Position numbers and translations under genes: made by a program. The notes under the pieces were generated by a model. That model saw nothing but the letters and a program-made list of their open reading frames with translations. It was not told the DNA's origin and did no database searches. A DNA stretch of 64,000 nucleotides, taken from assembly GCF_001955695.1 (NCBI RefSeq), contig NZ_CP019236.1, forward strand, positions 3,162,001 to 3,226,000. Direction: 5' to 3'. Source of the stretch: Rhodoferax koreense (GTDB lineage Bacteria; Pseudomonadota; Gammaproteobacteria; Burkholderiales; Burkholderiaceae_C). Of the stretch, positions 54,756 through 63,466 are shown one piece after another (positions within the stretch are counted from its first letter, which is position 1; each line of letters begins with the position of its first letter).

Positions 54756-55844
54756 ATGAAGACGTACCGCATCGCCACCATCCCCGGAGACGGCATCGGC
54801 AAGGAAGTCGTACCGGCCGGCCAGGAGGTCCTGCAGGCACTGGCCCGCACCAGCAGCACCTTCCAGTTCGAGTTCGAGAACTTTGGCTGGGGCGGTGACT
54901 GGTTCCGCGCCCATGGCGAGATGATGCCGGCCAACGGCCTGGAGGCCTTGAAGGACAAGGATGCCATCCTGTTCGGTTCGGCCGGCGACCCGCACATCCC
55001 CGACCACATCACGCTGTGGGGCCTGCGCCTGAAGATCTGCCAGGGCTTCGACCAATACGCCAATGTGCGGCCCACGCGCATCCTGCCCGGCATCGACGGC
55101 CCGCTCAAGCGCTGCGGCCCGGATGATCTGAACTGGGTCATCGTGCGCGAGAACTCCGAAGGCGAATATGCGGGCGTCGGCGGCCGGGTGCACCAGGGCC
55201 ATCCGATCGAGGCGGCCACCGACGTGTCGATGATGACGCGCGCTGGCGTCGAACGCATCATGCGTTACGCCTTCAAGCTGGCCCAGTCGCGGCCACGCAA
55301 GCTGTTGACCGTGGTCACCAAGAGCAATGCGCAGCGCCACGCGATGGTGATGTGGGACGAGATCGCGGTGCAGATCGCCAAGGAGTTCCCCGACGTCACC
55401 TGGGACAAGGAACTCGTCGACGCCGCCACCGCGCGCATGGTGAACCGCCCGGCCACGCTGGACACCATCGTCGCCACCAACCTGCATGCCGACATCCTCT
55501 CCGACCTGGCCGCGGCCTTGGCCGGCAGCCTGGGCATTGCGCCCACGGGCAACATCGACCCGGAGCGTCGCTATCCCTCGATGTTCGAGCCGATCCACGG
55601 CTCGGCCTTCGACATCATGGGCAAAGGCCTGGCCAATCCGGTGGGCACCTTTTGGTCGGTGGTCATGCTGCTGGAACACCTGGGCGAACTCGATGCCGCC
55701 GCACGCGTGATGCACGCCGTGGAAAGCGTTACCGCCAACCAGGCGCTGCACACGCGCGATCTTGGCGGGACGGCCACCACGGAGCAGGTCACGCAGGCGA
55801 TGTGCGAACTGCTGACCGCGACCAGCCAGCGCAAGGCCGCATAA
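54756..55844 (+). CDS. Tartrate/D-malate dehydrogenase (isopropylmalate/isocitrate dehydrogenase family)
   Basis: A 362-residue decarboxylating dehydrogenase: IATIPGDGIGKEVVPAGQEV, LFGSAGDPHIPDHITLWGLR, VIVRENSEGEYAGVGGRVHQ, NLHADILSDLAAALAGSLG and SMFEPIHGSAFDIMGKGLAN. The HxP/LWGLRL region is typical of tartrate and D-malate dehydrogenases rather than LeuB. It acts with NAD+ and a divalent metal on a C4 hydroxyacid; which one cannot be told here. The Bug protein gene follows after 24 bases. Confidence 0.9.
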   Translation: MKTYRIATIPGDGIGKEVVPAGQEVLQALARTSSTFQFEFENFGWGGDWFRAHGEMMPANGLEALKDKDAILFGSAGDPHIPDHITLWGLRLKICQGFDQYANVRPTRILPGIDGPLKRCGPDDLNWVIVRENSEGEYAGVGGRVHQGHPIEAATDVSMMTRAGVERIMRYAFKLAQSRPRKLLTVVTKSNAQRHAMVMWDEIAVQIAKEFPDVTWDKELVDAATARMVNRPATLDTIVATNLHADILSDLAAALAGSLGIAPTGNIDPERRYPSMFEPIHGSAFDIMGKGLANPVGTFWSVVMLLEHLGELDAAARVMHAVESVTANQALHTRDLGGTATTEQVTQAMCELLTATSQRKAA

Positions 55845-55868
55845 GAAAAATCGAACAGGAGACAAGAC

Positions 55869-56846
55869 ATGCATAGCCATCCATCCGGCCTGCGGGCCAG
55901 CTTCACCGCGCTGGTCCTCGGCCTTGCCGCGGCCGCGGCCGGCGCCCAGGGTTTTCCGACGAAGCCGGTCACGCTGGTCGTGCCGTTTCCGCCCGGCGGC
56001 AGCTCGGACGTGCTGGCCCGCGCATTGACCGAGAAGTTGTCGCAGAGCCTGGGCCAGCCGGTGATCGTCGACAGCCGGCCCGGCGCCGGCGCCACGCTCG
56101 GCGCGGCCTACGTCGCCACGGCCAAGCCGGACGGCTACACCTTGCTGATGGGCGCGGTGCACCATGCGATCGCCACCAGCGTGTACAAGAAGCTGCCGTA
56201 CGACTTCGAGAGGAGTTTCGCACCGGTCACGACCGTGGCCCTGGTGCCCAACGTGCTCGCGGTCAACACCAATTCGCCGGTCACGGACGTGAAGGGACTG
56301 GTGGCCGAAGCGAAGGCAGCCAAGGACAAGCTCGCGTTCGGCTCCAATGGCAACGGAACGCTGCAGCATCTCGTCGGCACACAGTTCGCCAGCATGTCCG
56401 GCATCGAACTGCTGCACGTGCCGTACAAAGGCAGCGCACCATTGACGACCGATCTGCTGGGCGGCCAGGTCTACATGTCCTTCGACACCATCACACCGGT
56501 CGTGCCCTTCATCAGGAGCGGCAAGCTGCGCGCGCTGGCCGTCACCACGGCCAAACGCTCCAGCACCCTGCCCGAAGTGCCGACGCTCGCCGAAGCCGGC
56601 CTGAAGGATTTCGACCAGGGCACCTGGTTCGGCGTCCTCGCGCCCGCGGGCACGCCCAAGGAAGTGGTCACCCGGCTCAACACCGAAATGGTGAAGATCA
56701 TCCAGTCGCCCGAGTTCAGGAAACGCATGGAGGACATCGGCGCCGAACCGGTGGGCAACAGCCCCGAGCAGATGGCCAGCCAGATCCACGACGACACGGC
56801 CAAGTACGCGCGGCTCGTGAAGGAGGCGAAGGTGGCGATCGACTGA
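55869..56846 (+). CDS. Bug/TctC-type tripartite tricarboxylate transport solute-binding protein
   Basis: A 325-residue secreted protein with a signal peptide ending near GAQGFPT. Bug-family features follow: VTLVVPFPPGGSSDVLARAL, VDSRPGAGATLGAAYVATAK, PDGYTLLMG, LPYDFERSFAPVT, HVPYKGSAPLTTDLLGGQVY and SGKLRALAVTTAKRS. Such proteins bind carboxylates such as citrate or other acids for uptake. No TctA/TctB membrane genes lie near, so it is an orphan binding protein. It is probably co-transcribed with the dehydrogenase, so its ligand may be the C4 acid. Confidence 0.9.
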   Translation: MHSHPSGLRASFTALVLGLAAAAAGAQGFPTKPVTLVVPFPPGGSSDVLARALTEKLSQSLGQPVIVDSRPGAGATLGAAYVATAKPDGYTLLMGAVHHAIATSVYKKLPYDFERSFAPVTTVALVPNVLAVNTNSPVTDVKGLVAEAKAAKDKLAFGSNGNGTLQHLVGTQFASMSGIELLHVPYKGSAPLTTDLLGGQVYMSFDTITPVVPFIRSGKLRALAVTTAKRSSTLPEVPTLAEAGLKDFDQGTWFGVLAPAGTPKEVVTRLNTEMVKIIQSPEFRKRMEDIGAEPVGNSPEQMASQIHDDTAKYARLVKEAKVAID

Positions 56847-56859
56847 ACCGACCTCCGGC

Positions 56860-57720
56860 TCAGCCCGCCACCAGGCCGCGCAGCACCGTCTCGAGCGAAG
56901 TCGTGCCCTTGCGCGACCCGCCCGGGCCGGATTCGAATTCGATCCAGCCCTCGTTGAAGCCATCGAGCATGCGCATGCGCGGCCCGGGGTTGGCCATGCC
57001 CTGCGCGCGAAACAGGTCTTCCCAGCTGCCGCGTGGCACGGCCTCGGCCTTCACCTCGCGCTGCAGAACCCGGCCCAGCGTTGCCGCGAGTTCATGCGGT
57101 GTGATGCGCGCCGACCCTTCGAGCTCCACCACGCGCAAACCGGTCCACCGCTCCTGCAGCAACTCGGCCGCCACGGCGGCGATGTCGGCCGTGGCCACCA
57201 TCGGCACGGGTTTGTCGGCCGGTTGCAGGAAGCTCTGCACCACGCCACTTTGCCGCGCCGACTCGATGTCCATCGCCGTGTTCTCCATGAACCAGGCCGC
57301 GCGCAGAAAGGCCAGCGGCATCGGCAATTCGGCCAGGGCGCGCTCCACGATCTGCAGTTGCGTCAGCAGGTTTTCCTCGCGCGCCTGGGCGCCGATGGTC
57401 GAGAGGAACACCACGCGCGGGGGCATCGCGGCGCGCAGCGCTTCAACCAAGGCATCACGCAGCCGCGCCACCTCACCGAAGCCCGGCACTGGGTCGAAGT
57501 TGGACGGCAGCAGCACGAACACGGCTTCGACGCCGGTGAACGCGGCCCGCAGTGCCGCAGCATCATCCATCGCGGCGATTGCAATCTCGCAGCCCTGCGC
57601 GGCCCAGGTGACGGCCTTGCCCTCATTGCGCAACACCGCGCGGACTTTCAGGCCCTGGCCCAATAAAACACCGGCCAACTGGCCGCCGACCTGCCCCGTG
57701 ATTCCCGTAATCGCAAACAT
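56860..57720 (-). CDS. NmrA-like NAD(P)-binding oxidoreductase
   Basis: A 286-residue atypical SDR of the NmrA/HSCARG type: Rossmann motif FAITGITGQVGGQLAGVLLG, VEAVFVLLPSNFDPVPGF, FLRAAWFMENTAMD and PMVATADIAAVAAELL. Such enzymes act as redox sensors or quinone-type reductases; the substrate is unknown. The start at 57720 has AGGAG upstream, and a longer frame adds residues with no family match. It is divergent from a LysR gene, 110 bases away, that probably controls it. Confidence 0.85.
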   Translation of the reverse strand: MFAITGITGQVGGQLAGVLLGQGLKVRAVLRNEGKAVTWAAQGCEIAIAAMDDAAALRAAFTGVEAVFVLLPSNFDPVPGFGEVARLRDALVEALRAAMPPRVVFLSTIGAQAREENLLTQLQIVERALAELPMPLAFLRAAWFMENTAMDIESARQSGVVQSFLQPADKPVPMVATADIAAVAAELLQERWTGLRVVELEGSARITPHELAATLGRVLQREVKAEAVPRGSWEDLFRAQGMANPGPRMRMLDGFNEGWIEFESGPGGSRKGTTSLETVLRGLVAG

Positions 57721-57830
57721 GTTTTCTCCTGTGCGCGGCACACCGTGCACCGCTTGGAGGCGATTGTGGAAACCTTCGGCCGGAATTGCGATAGCATGAA
57801 AGTCATTTGATCCATGCCGGAGAATCATCA

Positions 57831-58739
57831 ATGCCCAGGTTCAACGCCCAGTTGCTCGAAGGTGTGGAAGTGATGGCGGCGCTGGTCGAGGCGCGCAGCT
57901 TCGGCGGCGCGGGCGAGGCGTTGAACATGTCGCAGTCGGGCGTGAGCCGCGCCATCGCTCGCCTGGAGGCCAGGCTCGGCATCCGCCTGTTCGAGCGCAC
58001 CACCCGTGCCGTGCGGCTGACCGACGAGGGCCGGCGTTACCACGACCAGGTGATGCCGCTCCTGGCCGCGCTAGAAGATGCCACCCATGCCACGCGCGGC
58101 GCGGCCAGCGCGGTGCGCGGGCGGCTGCGTGTCAATGTCGACGCGTTCATCTCGCGCCTGCTTGCCGGGCCGCGGCTCGCCACCTTTCTCGACGCGCATC
58201 CGGAACTCGAGCTCGAATTCATCACGCGCGACGCGCTCGGCGACATGGTGGGCGACGGTTTCGACCTGGCCATCCGTTTCGGCCATCCACCCTCCTCGAC
58301 CCTGGTTGCGCGCAAGCTGCTCGAATCACGCATCCTCACCGTGGCCGCACCCGCCTACCTGGCGCGGCACGGCCCGCCCGCCACACCGCAGGAACTGGCC
58401 AGCCCGAACCACCGCTGCATCCATTTCCGCGATCCGCTCACCGGCCGGCCCTTCCCCTGGGAATTCCACCGGCGGCGCAGGAAGATCCTGGTGGACGTGC
58501 CGGCACGGCTCACGGTGAGCGACGCCGACGCTTACCAGCGCCTTTGTGTCGCCGGCCTGGGCGTGGCCCAGATGCTGGCGCTGGCCGGCGAGCCGTTGAT
58601 CGCGCAGAAGCAACTGGTGCAGTTGTTCCCGGATTGGACCGACGAACGTTTTCCGCTGTACGCCTTCCACCCCTCGCGCCATCATGTGCCGGCCAAGACC
58701 CGGGCATTGCTGGATTTCGTGGTGGGACTGGCGGACTGA
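57831..58739 (+). CDS. LysR-family regulator divergent from the NmrA-type gene
   Basis: A 302-residue LTTR with HTH MAALVEARSFGGAGEALNMS, QSGVSRAIARLEARLGIRLF, ERTTRAVRLTDEGRRYHDQ, and an effector domain (LLAGPRLATFLDAHPELELE, DGFDLAIRFGHPPSSTLVAR). It likely regulates the divergent oxidoreductase gene at 56860. The start at 57831 has GGAGAAT upstream; an earlier in-frame ATG at 57807 exists. Confidence 0.9.
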   Translation: MPRFNAQLLEGVEVMAALVEARSFGGAGEALNMSQSGVSRAIARLEARLGIRLFERTTRAVRLTDEGRRYHDQVMPLLAALEDATHATRGAASAVRGRLRVNVDAFISRLLAGPRLATFLDAHPELELEFITRDALGDMVGDGFDLAIRFGHPPSSTLVARKLLESRILTVAAPAYLARHGPPATPQELASPNHRCIHFRDPLTGRPFPWEFHRRRRKILVDVPARLTVSDADAYQRLCVAGLGVAQMLALAGEPLIAQKQLVQLFPDWTDERFPLYAFHPSRHHVPAKTRALLDFVVGLAD

Positions 58740-58791
58740 ACCAACGGCAGAGAGAATCCCACGCCAGCGCATGTTCGCGCATCAAGAGCCC

Positions 58792-59673
58792 ATGACCGAC
58801 GCCACCCCCATCTTCAACCGACACCGCCCGCGCCTGCAGGCCATCGCCTACCGCATGCTCGGCTCGCTGGCCGAGGCGGAGGATGTGGTGCAGGACGTGT
58901 GGCTGCGCTGGCACGAGGCGCCGCAGGCCACGATCGCCAATGCCGAAGCCTGGCTGGTCACCATCACCACGCGCGTTGCCATCGACCGGTTGCGCGCCGC
59001 CAAGGTGCAGCGCGAGCACTACGCGGGCATCTGGCTGCCGGAGCCGGTGCTCACGCCGTCACCGGCCACGCCCGAGCAGACGAAGGAACTGGCCGACGAC
59101 GTGTCGGTGGCCTTCCTGGTGATGCTGGAGCGCCTCGCGCCCGAAGCCCGCGCGGCGTTCCTGCTGCGCGAGGTCTTCGATGCGGACTACAGCGAAGTCG
59201 CGCTCACACTCGGCAAAACCGAAGCCGCGTGCCGCCAGATCGTGCACCGCGCGAAAACGCAGTTGCGCGCGCCGCACCCGAGCCCCGCCGTGCCGAGCGA
59301 CACACAACGGCAGCTGATGCGCGGCTTCGCCGAAGCCCTGTCGCGCGGCGACTTCGCGGCGCTCAACGGCATGCTGGCCGAAGACGCGGCACTGATCGGC
59401 GATGGTGGTGGCAAGGTCACCAGTTTCCCCAAGCCCATGGTCGGCGGCAGGCGCATCGCGCAACTCTTCTACGCCGCGCACCGGCGCTTCGGCGACAGGC
59501 AGCGCATCGCGCCGGCCCTCATCAACGGCCAGTGGGCGCTGCTGCGCTTCATCGACGGCGCGCTCGAATCCGCGCAATCGTATGAAACCGACGGCGCACG
59601 CATCCTGCGCATCCTCGTGCAGCGCAACCCCGACAAGCTGGTGCGCCTGGAGGCCGCGCTGCACGGCGGCTGA
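58792..59673 (+). CDS. ECF41-group sigma factor with fused SnoaL-like domain
   Basis: A 293-residue sigma factor. Region 2 reads AYRMLGSLAEAEDVVQDVWL and region 4 reads EVFDADYSEVALTLGKTEAA. Between and after these come ECF41 marks: the linker WLPEPV, then a C-terminal SnoaL-like domain with DGGGKV and NPDKLV. In this group the fused domain senses and limits activity in place of an anti-sigma factor. AAGAG sits just before the chosen ATG at 58792; an in-frame ATG at 58771 is an alternative. Its target promoter lies just downstream at 59714. Confidence 0.9.
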   Translation: MTDATPIFNRHRPRLQAIAYRMLGSLAEAEDVVQDVWLRWHEAPQATIANAEAWLVTITTRVAIDRLRAAKVQREHYAGIWLPEPVLTPSPATPEQTKELADDVSVAFLVMLERLAPEARAAFLLREVFDADYSEVALTLGKTEAACRQIVHRAKTQLRAPHPSPAVPSDTQRQLMRGFAEALSRGDFAALNGMLAEDAALIGDGGGKVTSFPKPMVGGRRIAQLFYAAHRRFGDRQRIAPALINGQWALLRFIDGALESAQSYETDGARILRILVQRNPDKLVRLEAALHGG

Positions 59674-59713
59674 CGCGCTCTTCAGCGGGCACTCGAAATA
59701 TTTTTCCATGGCG

Positions 59714-59740
59714 TGTCACAACGCCCCCGCCTGGCACGTC
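59714..59740 (+). promoter_or_regulatory. ECF41-type promoter: TGTCACA, 16 bases, CGTC
   Basis: TGTCACA (59714-59720) and CGTC (59737-59740) are separated by exactly 16 bases, matching the motif reported for ECF41 sigma factors, as I recall it. It lies 33 bases before the start of the CMD-family gene, right after the sigma gene. Confidence 0.75.
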
Positions 59741-59772
59741 TTATGGGTATGCATCAACCAAAGGAAGCAACC

Positions 59773-60252
59773 ATGAGCCAACGTGTCAATTACATCCAGC
59801 AGTCTCCCGAACTCTTCAAGAAATTCCTCGACTTCAGCAACCACCTGAACGGCTGCGCCATCGAGGAGCACATCCGCGATTTGGTGGAGATTCGTGCCTC
59901 GCAGATGAACGGCTGCGGTTTCTGCCTCGACATGCATGTGAAGCTGGCGAAGATCCATGGCGAGCGCGAGCTGCGCCTGCATCACGTCGCGATCTGGCGC
60001 GAATCGCCCCTGTTCGAACCCCGCGAACGCGCCGCGCTGGCCTGGACGGAAGTGCTGACGCACCTGCCCGAACACGGCGTGCCCGACGACGTCTATGAAC
60101 GTGTGCGCGGCCAACTTTCAGAGAAGGAAATCTCCGACCTGAGTTACGTGGTGATGGCCATCAACGCCTGGAACCGCATCAACGTGGCCTTCCGCACCGT
60201 GCCCTGCAGTTCGGACAAGGCCTATGGGCTGGACAAGGCCGGCCTGGCCTGA
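59773..60252 (+). CDS. Carboxymuconolactone decarboxylase/AhpD-family protein
   Basis: A 159-residue CMD-fold protein: LVEIRASQMNGCGFCLDMHV holds the CxxC and proximal His of the AhpD-like redox site, followed by LAWTEVLTHLPEHGVPDDVY. These are thiol peroxidase-type proteins and the most frequent partners of ECF41 sigma factors. The start at 59773 has AAGGAAGC upstream; a longer in-frame ATG at 59713 would place the start inside the promoter. Confidence 0.9.
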   Translation: MSQRVNYIQQSPELFKKFLDFSNHLNGCAIEEHIRDLVEIRASQMNGCGFCLDMHVKLAKIHGERELRLHHVAIWRESPLFEPRERAALAWTEVLTHLPEHGVPDDVYERVRGQLSEKEISDLSYVVMAINAWNRINVAFRTVPCSSDKAYGLDKAGLA

Positions 60253-60299
60253 GGCGTGCAGCGACAAGGCAACGCCATCGGCTGGGCAAGGCCTGAACT

Positions 60300-60881
60300 T
60301 CAGTGGCCGCGCATGGCACAGGCCAAGGCATGGTCATCCACCATGCCCACCGCCTGCATCCAGGCGTAGACGATGGTCGGCCCGACAAACTTGAAGCCGC
60401 GGCGCTTGAGTTCCTTCGAGATCTCGGCCGAGAGCGGCGTGGAGGCGGGCAATGTCCGGCCGTCGCCCCGGATCACCTGGCCGCCGGTGAAAGCCCAGCA
60501 GAAAGCCGCGAAGTCCTCGCCGCGCGCAGCCATGTCGAGGTAGATGCGCGCGCCCTGGATCGTCGCCTCGATCTTGGCGCGCGAGCGGATGATGCCGGGG
60601 TTGTCGAGCAGCCTCAGCACGTCCACTTCATCGAATGCCGCGACCTGGGCCGGATCGAAATTGGCGAACGCCGCACGAAAGGCCTCGCGCTTGCGCAGTA
60701 CGGTGATCCAGGCCAAACCGGCCTGGAAACCTTCGAGCATCAGTTGCTCCCACAGGGCCCGAGAATCGTGCAACGGCCGGCCCCATTCTTCGTCATGGTA
60801 GGCCTGCATCAGCGGGTCGTTGTTGGCCCAGGTGCAGCGGGTGGCGGGTAGAGTCTTCGGGAGGACTTGGCTTGTGGTCAT
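60300..60881 (-). CDS. tag: DNA-3-methyladenine glycosylase I
   Basis: A 193-residue TAG: RCTWANNDPLMQAYHDEEWG with Zn-site residues, then LMLEGFQAGLAWITVLRKRE holding the active-site Glu, and FVGPTIVYAWMQAVGMVDDH near the end. It removes 3-methyladenine from alkylated DNA. The chosen start at 60881 gives the usual length; the longer frame to 61322 is antisense to the small ABM gene. Confidence 0.94.
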   Translation of the reverse strand: MTTSQVLPKTLPATRCTWANNDPLMQAYHDEEWGRPLHDSRALWEQLMLEGFQAGLAWITVLRKREAFRAAFANFDPAQVAAFDEVDVLRLLDNPGIIRSRAKIEATIQGARIYLDMAARGEDFAAFCWAFTGGQVIRGDGRTLPASTPLSAEISKELKRRGFKFVGPTIVYAWMQAVGMVDDHALACAMRGH

Positions 60882-61116
60882 GCGCGGATTTTCGCTTAGC
60901 CGAGTCCTGTCGACCATCACGCTGGATCCGACATCTCGAGAGAGCCGTTCCAACGTTGCGGCGTTTGTCCCCTGAGGCGTTATCAAGTACATGAGGAACG
61001 AGCACAGACGTTGATGAATGCAAGATAGTTCGCGACATTGGCATTCAAATGGCGCACACTGCGGTGCCCGACGCGACCAGGAATGGTCACATGTCGTTGA
61101 ACGTAAGGAGCATGTC

Positions 61117-61419
61117 ATGGTCACAGTCGCGTTGTTCGTTCGCCTAGAAGCGAAGCCCGGGAAAGAGAAAGAGGTTGAAAGTTTCCTCGTGGGTGGTCTT
61201 CCTATCGTCATGGAAGAGCCCGCCACTACCGCTTGGTTTGGCGTTCGCCTTGGACCGACAACTTTCGGGATCTTCGATGCCTTTCCGGATGAAGCAGGCC
61301 GCCAAGCGCATCTCTCCGGCAAGGTCGCGGCAGCTTTGATGGCACAGGCGGGTGAGTTGTTCTCTACGCCGCCGTCTATTGAGAGTGTCGACGTGCTTGC
61401 GGCAAAGCTACCAGGCTGA
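61117..61419 (+). CDS. ABM-like (antibiotic biosynthesis monooxygenase-type) dimeric alpha/beta-barrel protein
   Basis: A 100-residue protein: VALFVRLEAKPGKEKEVESF, ATTAWFGVRLGPTTFGIFDA and FPDEAGRQAHLSGKVAAALM follow the ABM fold pattern. ABM-type proteins are small quinone- or heme-active enzymes or stress proteins; function here is not set. AAGGAG lies six bases before ATG 61117. It reads away from tag across 235 bases of gap with no other clear feature. Confidence 0.8.
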   Translation: MVTVALFVRLEAKPGKEKEVESFLVGGLPIVMEEPATTAWFGVRLGPTTFGIFDAFPDEAGRQAHLSGKVAAALMAQAGELFSTPPSIESVDVLAAKLPG

Positions 61420-61493
61420 ACGCCCCTTCAGGGCGCTCCGGCCGGCTCGGCGTCGCTCGCTTCCCTGCGCCGAACGCCCCCGTGGCAAGCCCC

Positions 61494-62675
61494 TCAGTGC
61501 GCCACGTCCAACACACGCCGCCCAGCCCCAGGCCCATCCGGCAACGCCCCCTCCGACTCCGCCGCCGGCACCAGCATCACCGTGCGCGTCGGGAACGCGA
61601 ACTCCACCCCGATGGCCGCGAACTCGCGCATCAGCGCAATGTTCACCGTCTGCTGCGTGTCCATGTACCTGCCGTAGTCCGCGGTCTGCATGATGTAGAC
61701 CACCACGTAGTCGAGCGAGCTTTCACCGAATCGCGTGAAGTGCGCGCGGTCGAACTTCACCTCGGGCTGGGCCTCGATCACGCGGCGCACGATGCCCGGC
61801 ACGGCCGCGGCCTGGTCGGGCGTCGCGCCGTAGGTGATGCCGAAGGTGAATTCGATGCGCCGCGTTTGCATGCGCTTGAAGTTCTTCATCGAGTTCTTCA
61901 GCAGTTCGGAATTCGACACCACCACCTGCTCGCCGCCCGCGCTGCGCAGCCGCGTGGTCTTCAGGCCCACGTGTTCGACCGTGCCCGCCACCGCGCCGGC
62001 CGAGATCGCGTCGCCCACCTCGAAGGGTTTGTCGAGCGCGATCGCCACCGAGGCGAACAGGTCGCCGAGGATATTCTGCGCGGCCAGGGCCACCGCGATG
62101 CCGCCGATGCCCAGGCTGGCGATGAACGCCGTGATGTTGAAACCCAGGTTGGACAGCACGGCCAGCGCGACAATGGTCCACAGCGCCGTCTGCAGCGCCC
62201 AGCCGATCAGCGTGGCCGACACCGTGGCCTGCGGCGCGACAGCGGCTGGCGCACTCGGTGAGCCGCCCGCGTGGCGCTGGAGATACCGCTGCAGCAGCAC
62301 CTCGATGAGCTTGGTGCCCCAGAGCGCCACCTGCAGGGCCACGGTGACGAACCACAGCTGTGAGATGCGCGATTCCCAGCGCAGCGGCAGATTCAGCAGG
62401 TGCAGACCGAGCAGTACGGCGCCGGCCAGCAGCAGCCCGTGGTTGGTGCGATCGAGCATTTGGGCCAGCACCGGCCGCACGCCCTGGTCGAGCACGGCGG
62501 AGGCCGTGCCGTTCCGGCCGTCGCCGCGATGCACCCGGCGCCGCGCGAAACCGAGCGCCGTCGTCATGAGGAGGTAGGCAACCAGGGCACTGGCGAGGGC
62601 GATCAGCAGGTCGTTGAGGGAATTGCCGGCAAAGCTGTTGCGGCCGAACCAAGCCTGGATGTTGGAGAATGACAT
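61494..62675 (-). CDS. MscS-family mechanosensitive channel
   Basis: A 393-residue channel with several N-terminal membrane helices. The pore-lining TM3 and beta domain follow (NLGFNITAFIASLGIGGIAV, ALAAQNILGDLFASVAIALD, KPFEVGDAISAGAVAGTVEH, LRSAGGEQVVVSNSELL). It releases solutes on hypo-osmotic shock. The start at 62675 has GGTGGG upstream; an in-frame extension to 62825 is antisense-overlapping and not conserved. Confidence 0.93.
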   Translation of the reverse strand: MSFSNIQAWFGRNSFAGNSLNDLLIALASALVAYLLMTTALGFARRRVHRGDGRNGTASAVLDQGVRPVLAQMLDRTNHGLLLAGAVLLGLHLLNLPLRWESRISQLWFVTVALQVALWGTKLIEVLLQRYLQRHAGGSPSAPAAVAPQATVSATLIGWALQTALWTIVALAVLSNLGFNITAFIASLGIGGIAVALAAQNILGDLFASVAIALDKPFEVGDAISAGAVAGTVEHVGLKTTRLRSAGGEQVVVSNSELLKNSMKNFKRMQTRRIEFTFGITYGATPDQAAAVPGIVRRVIEAQPEVKFDRAHFTRFGESSLDYVVVYIMQTADYGRYMDTQQTVNIALMREFAAIGVEFAFPTRTVMLVPAAESEGALPDGPGAGRRVLDVAH

Positions 62676-62827
62676 CCCACCGTTTCTAATTGCTGCCGCG
62701 TTACCACGGTATCGGCTCAGAGAACCGCGTCCTGTAGGCGCAGGACGACAGTTCACCGCCGCAGGCACAGGCCTTGCTTCGACACTCTCGTCCACTGCTT
62801 CGAGCCCATGCGGCCCGCATTCCACCG

Positions 62828-63451
62828 ATGTCCTCCACCCTGCCCTCGGGCACCACCCTGCAGCGCCACAACCTGGTGGACGACGCGCAGGCCATCTTCA
62901 CCGGCACGCTGTTCGTGTCCTTGGCGCTCGTGCTGCTGGCGCAGGCCGGGCTGTTGACCGGTGGCACGGCCGGCATCGCGTTCCTGCTGCATTACGCCAC
63001 CGGCATCAGCTTCGGCAAGCTGTTCTTCCTGCTCAACCTGCCGTTCTACTGGTTCTCGTGGAAACACATGGGCCGCGAGTTCACCATCAAGACCTTCCTG
63101 GCGATTGCGCTGCTGTCGCTGCTCACCGAGTGGACGCCGCTGCTGTTCGACATCGCCAGCCTGCATCCGCTGTATGCGGCGGTACTCGGCGGCCTGCTGC
63201 TCGGCTCGGGCTGCCTGTTCCTGGCGCGGCACAAGGCCAGCCTCGGTGGCGCCACCATCGTCACGCTCTACATGCAGCAGCACCACGGCTGGCGCGCCGG
63301 CAAGATGCAGATGGCCATCGACTGCAGCGTGGTGCTGCTGGCCCTGCTGGTGGTGCCGCCGGCGCGCGTGGCCTGGTCGGTGCTGGCCGCGGTGCTGATG
63401 AGCCTGTTCCTGTGGATCAACCACAAGCCCGGGCGCTATGCGGTGATGTAG
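62828..63451 (+). CDS. YitT-family membrane protein
   Basis: A 207-residue integral membrane protein with about five helices: FTGTLFVSLALVLLAQAGLL, TGGTAGIAFLLHYATGISFG, FFLLNLPFYWFSWKHMG, AVLGGLLLGSGCLFLARHKA and VLLALLVVPPARVAWSVLA. The TGGTAGIAFLLHY/GKLFFLLNLP motifs are typical of YitT proteins, whose role is unknown. The start at 62828 follows the family; no clear ribosome site is seen. Confidence 0.85.
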   Translation: MSSTLPSGTTLQRHNLVDDAQAIFTGTLFVSLALVLLAQAGLLTGGTAGIAFLLHYATGISFGKLFFLLNLPFYWFSWKHMGREFTIKTFLAIALLSLLTEWTPLLFDIASLHPLYAAVLGGLLLGSGCLFLARHKASLGGATIVTLYMQQHHGWRAGKMQMAIDCSVVLLALLVVPPARVAWSVLAAVLMSLFLWINHKPGRYAVM

Positions 63452-63466
63452 TGGCGTCTCCAGCGT

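Noticed and set aside
60882..61322. Upstream extension of tag to 61322
   Set aside because: The extra residues do not match the TAG family and overlap the small ABM-like gene on the other strand.
61420..61493. GCCCC-ttca-GGGC hairpin after the ABM-like gene as terminator
   Set aside because: Short stem and no T-run; it may be chance in GC-rich DNA.
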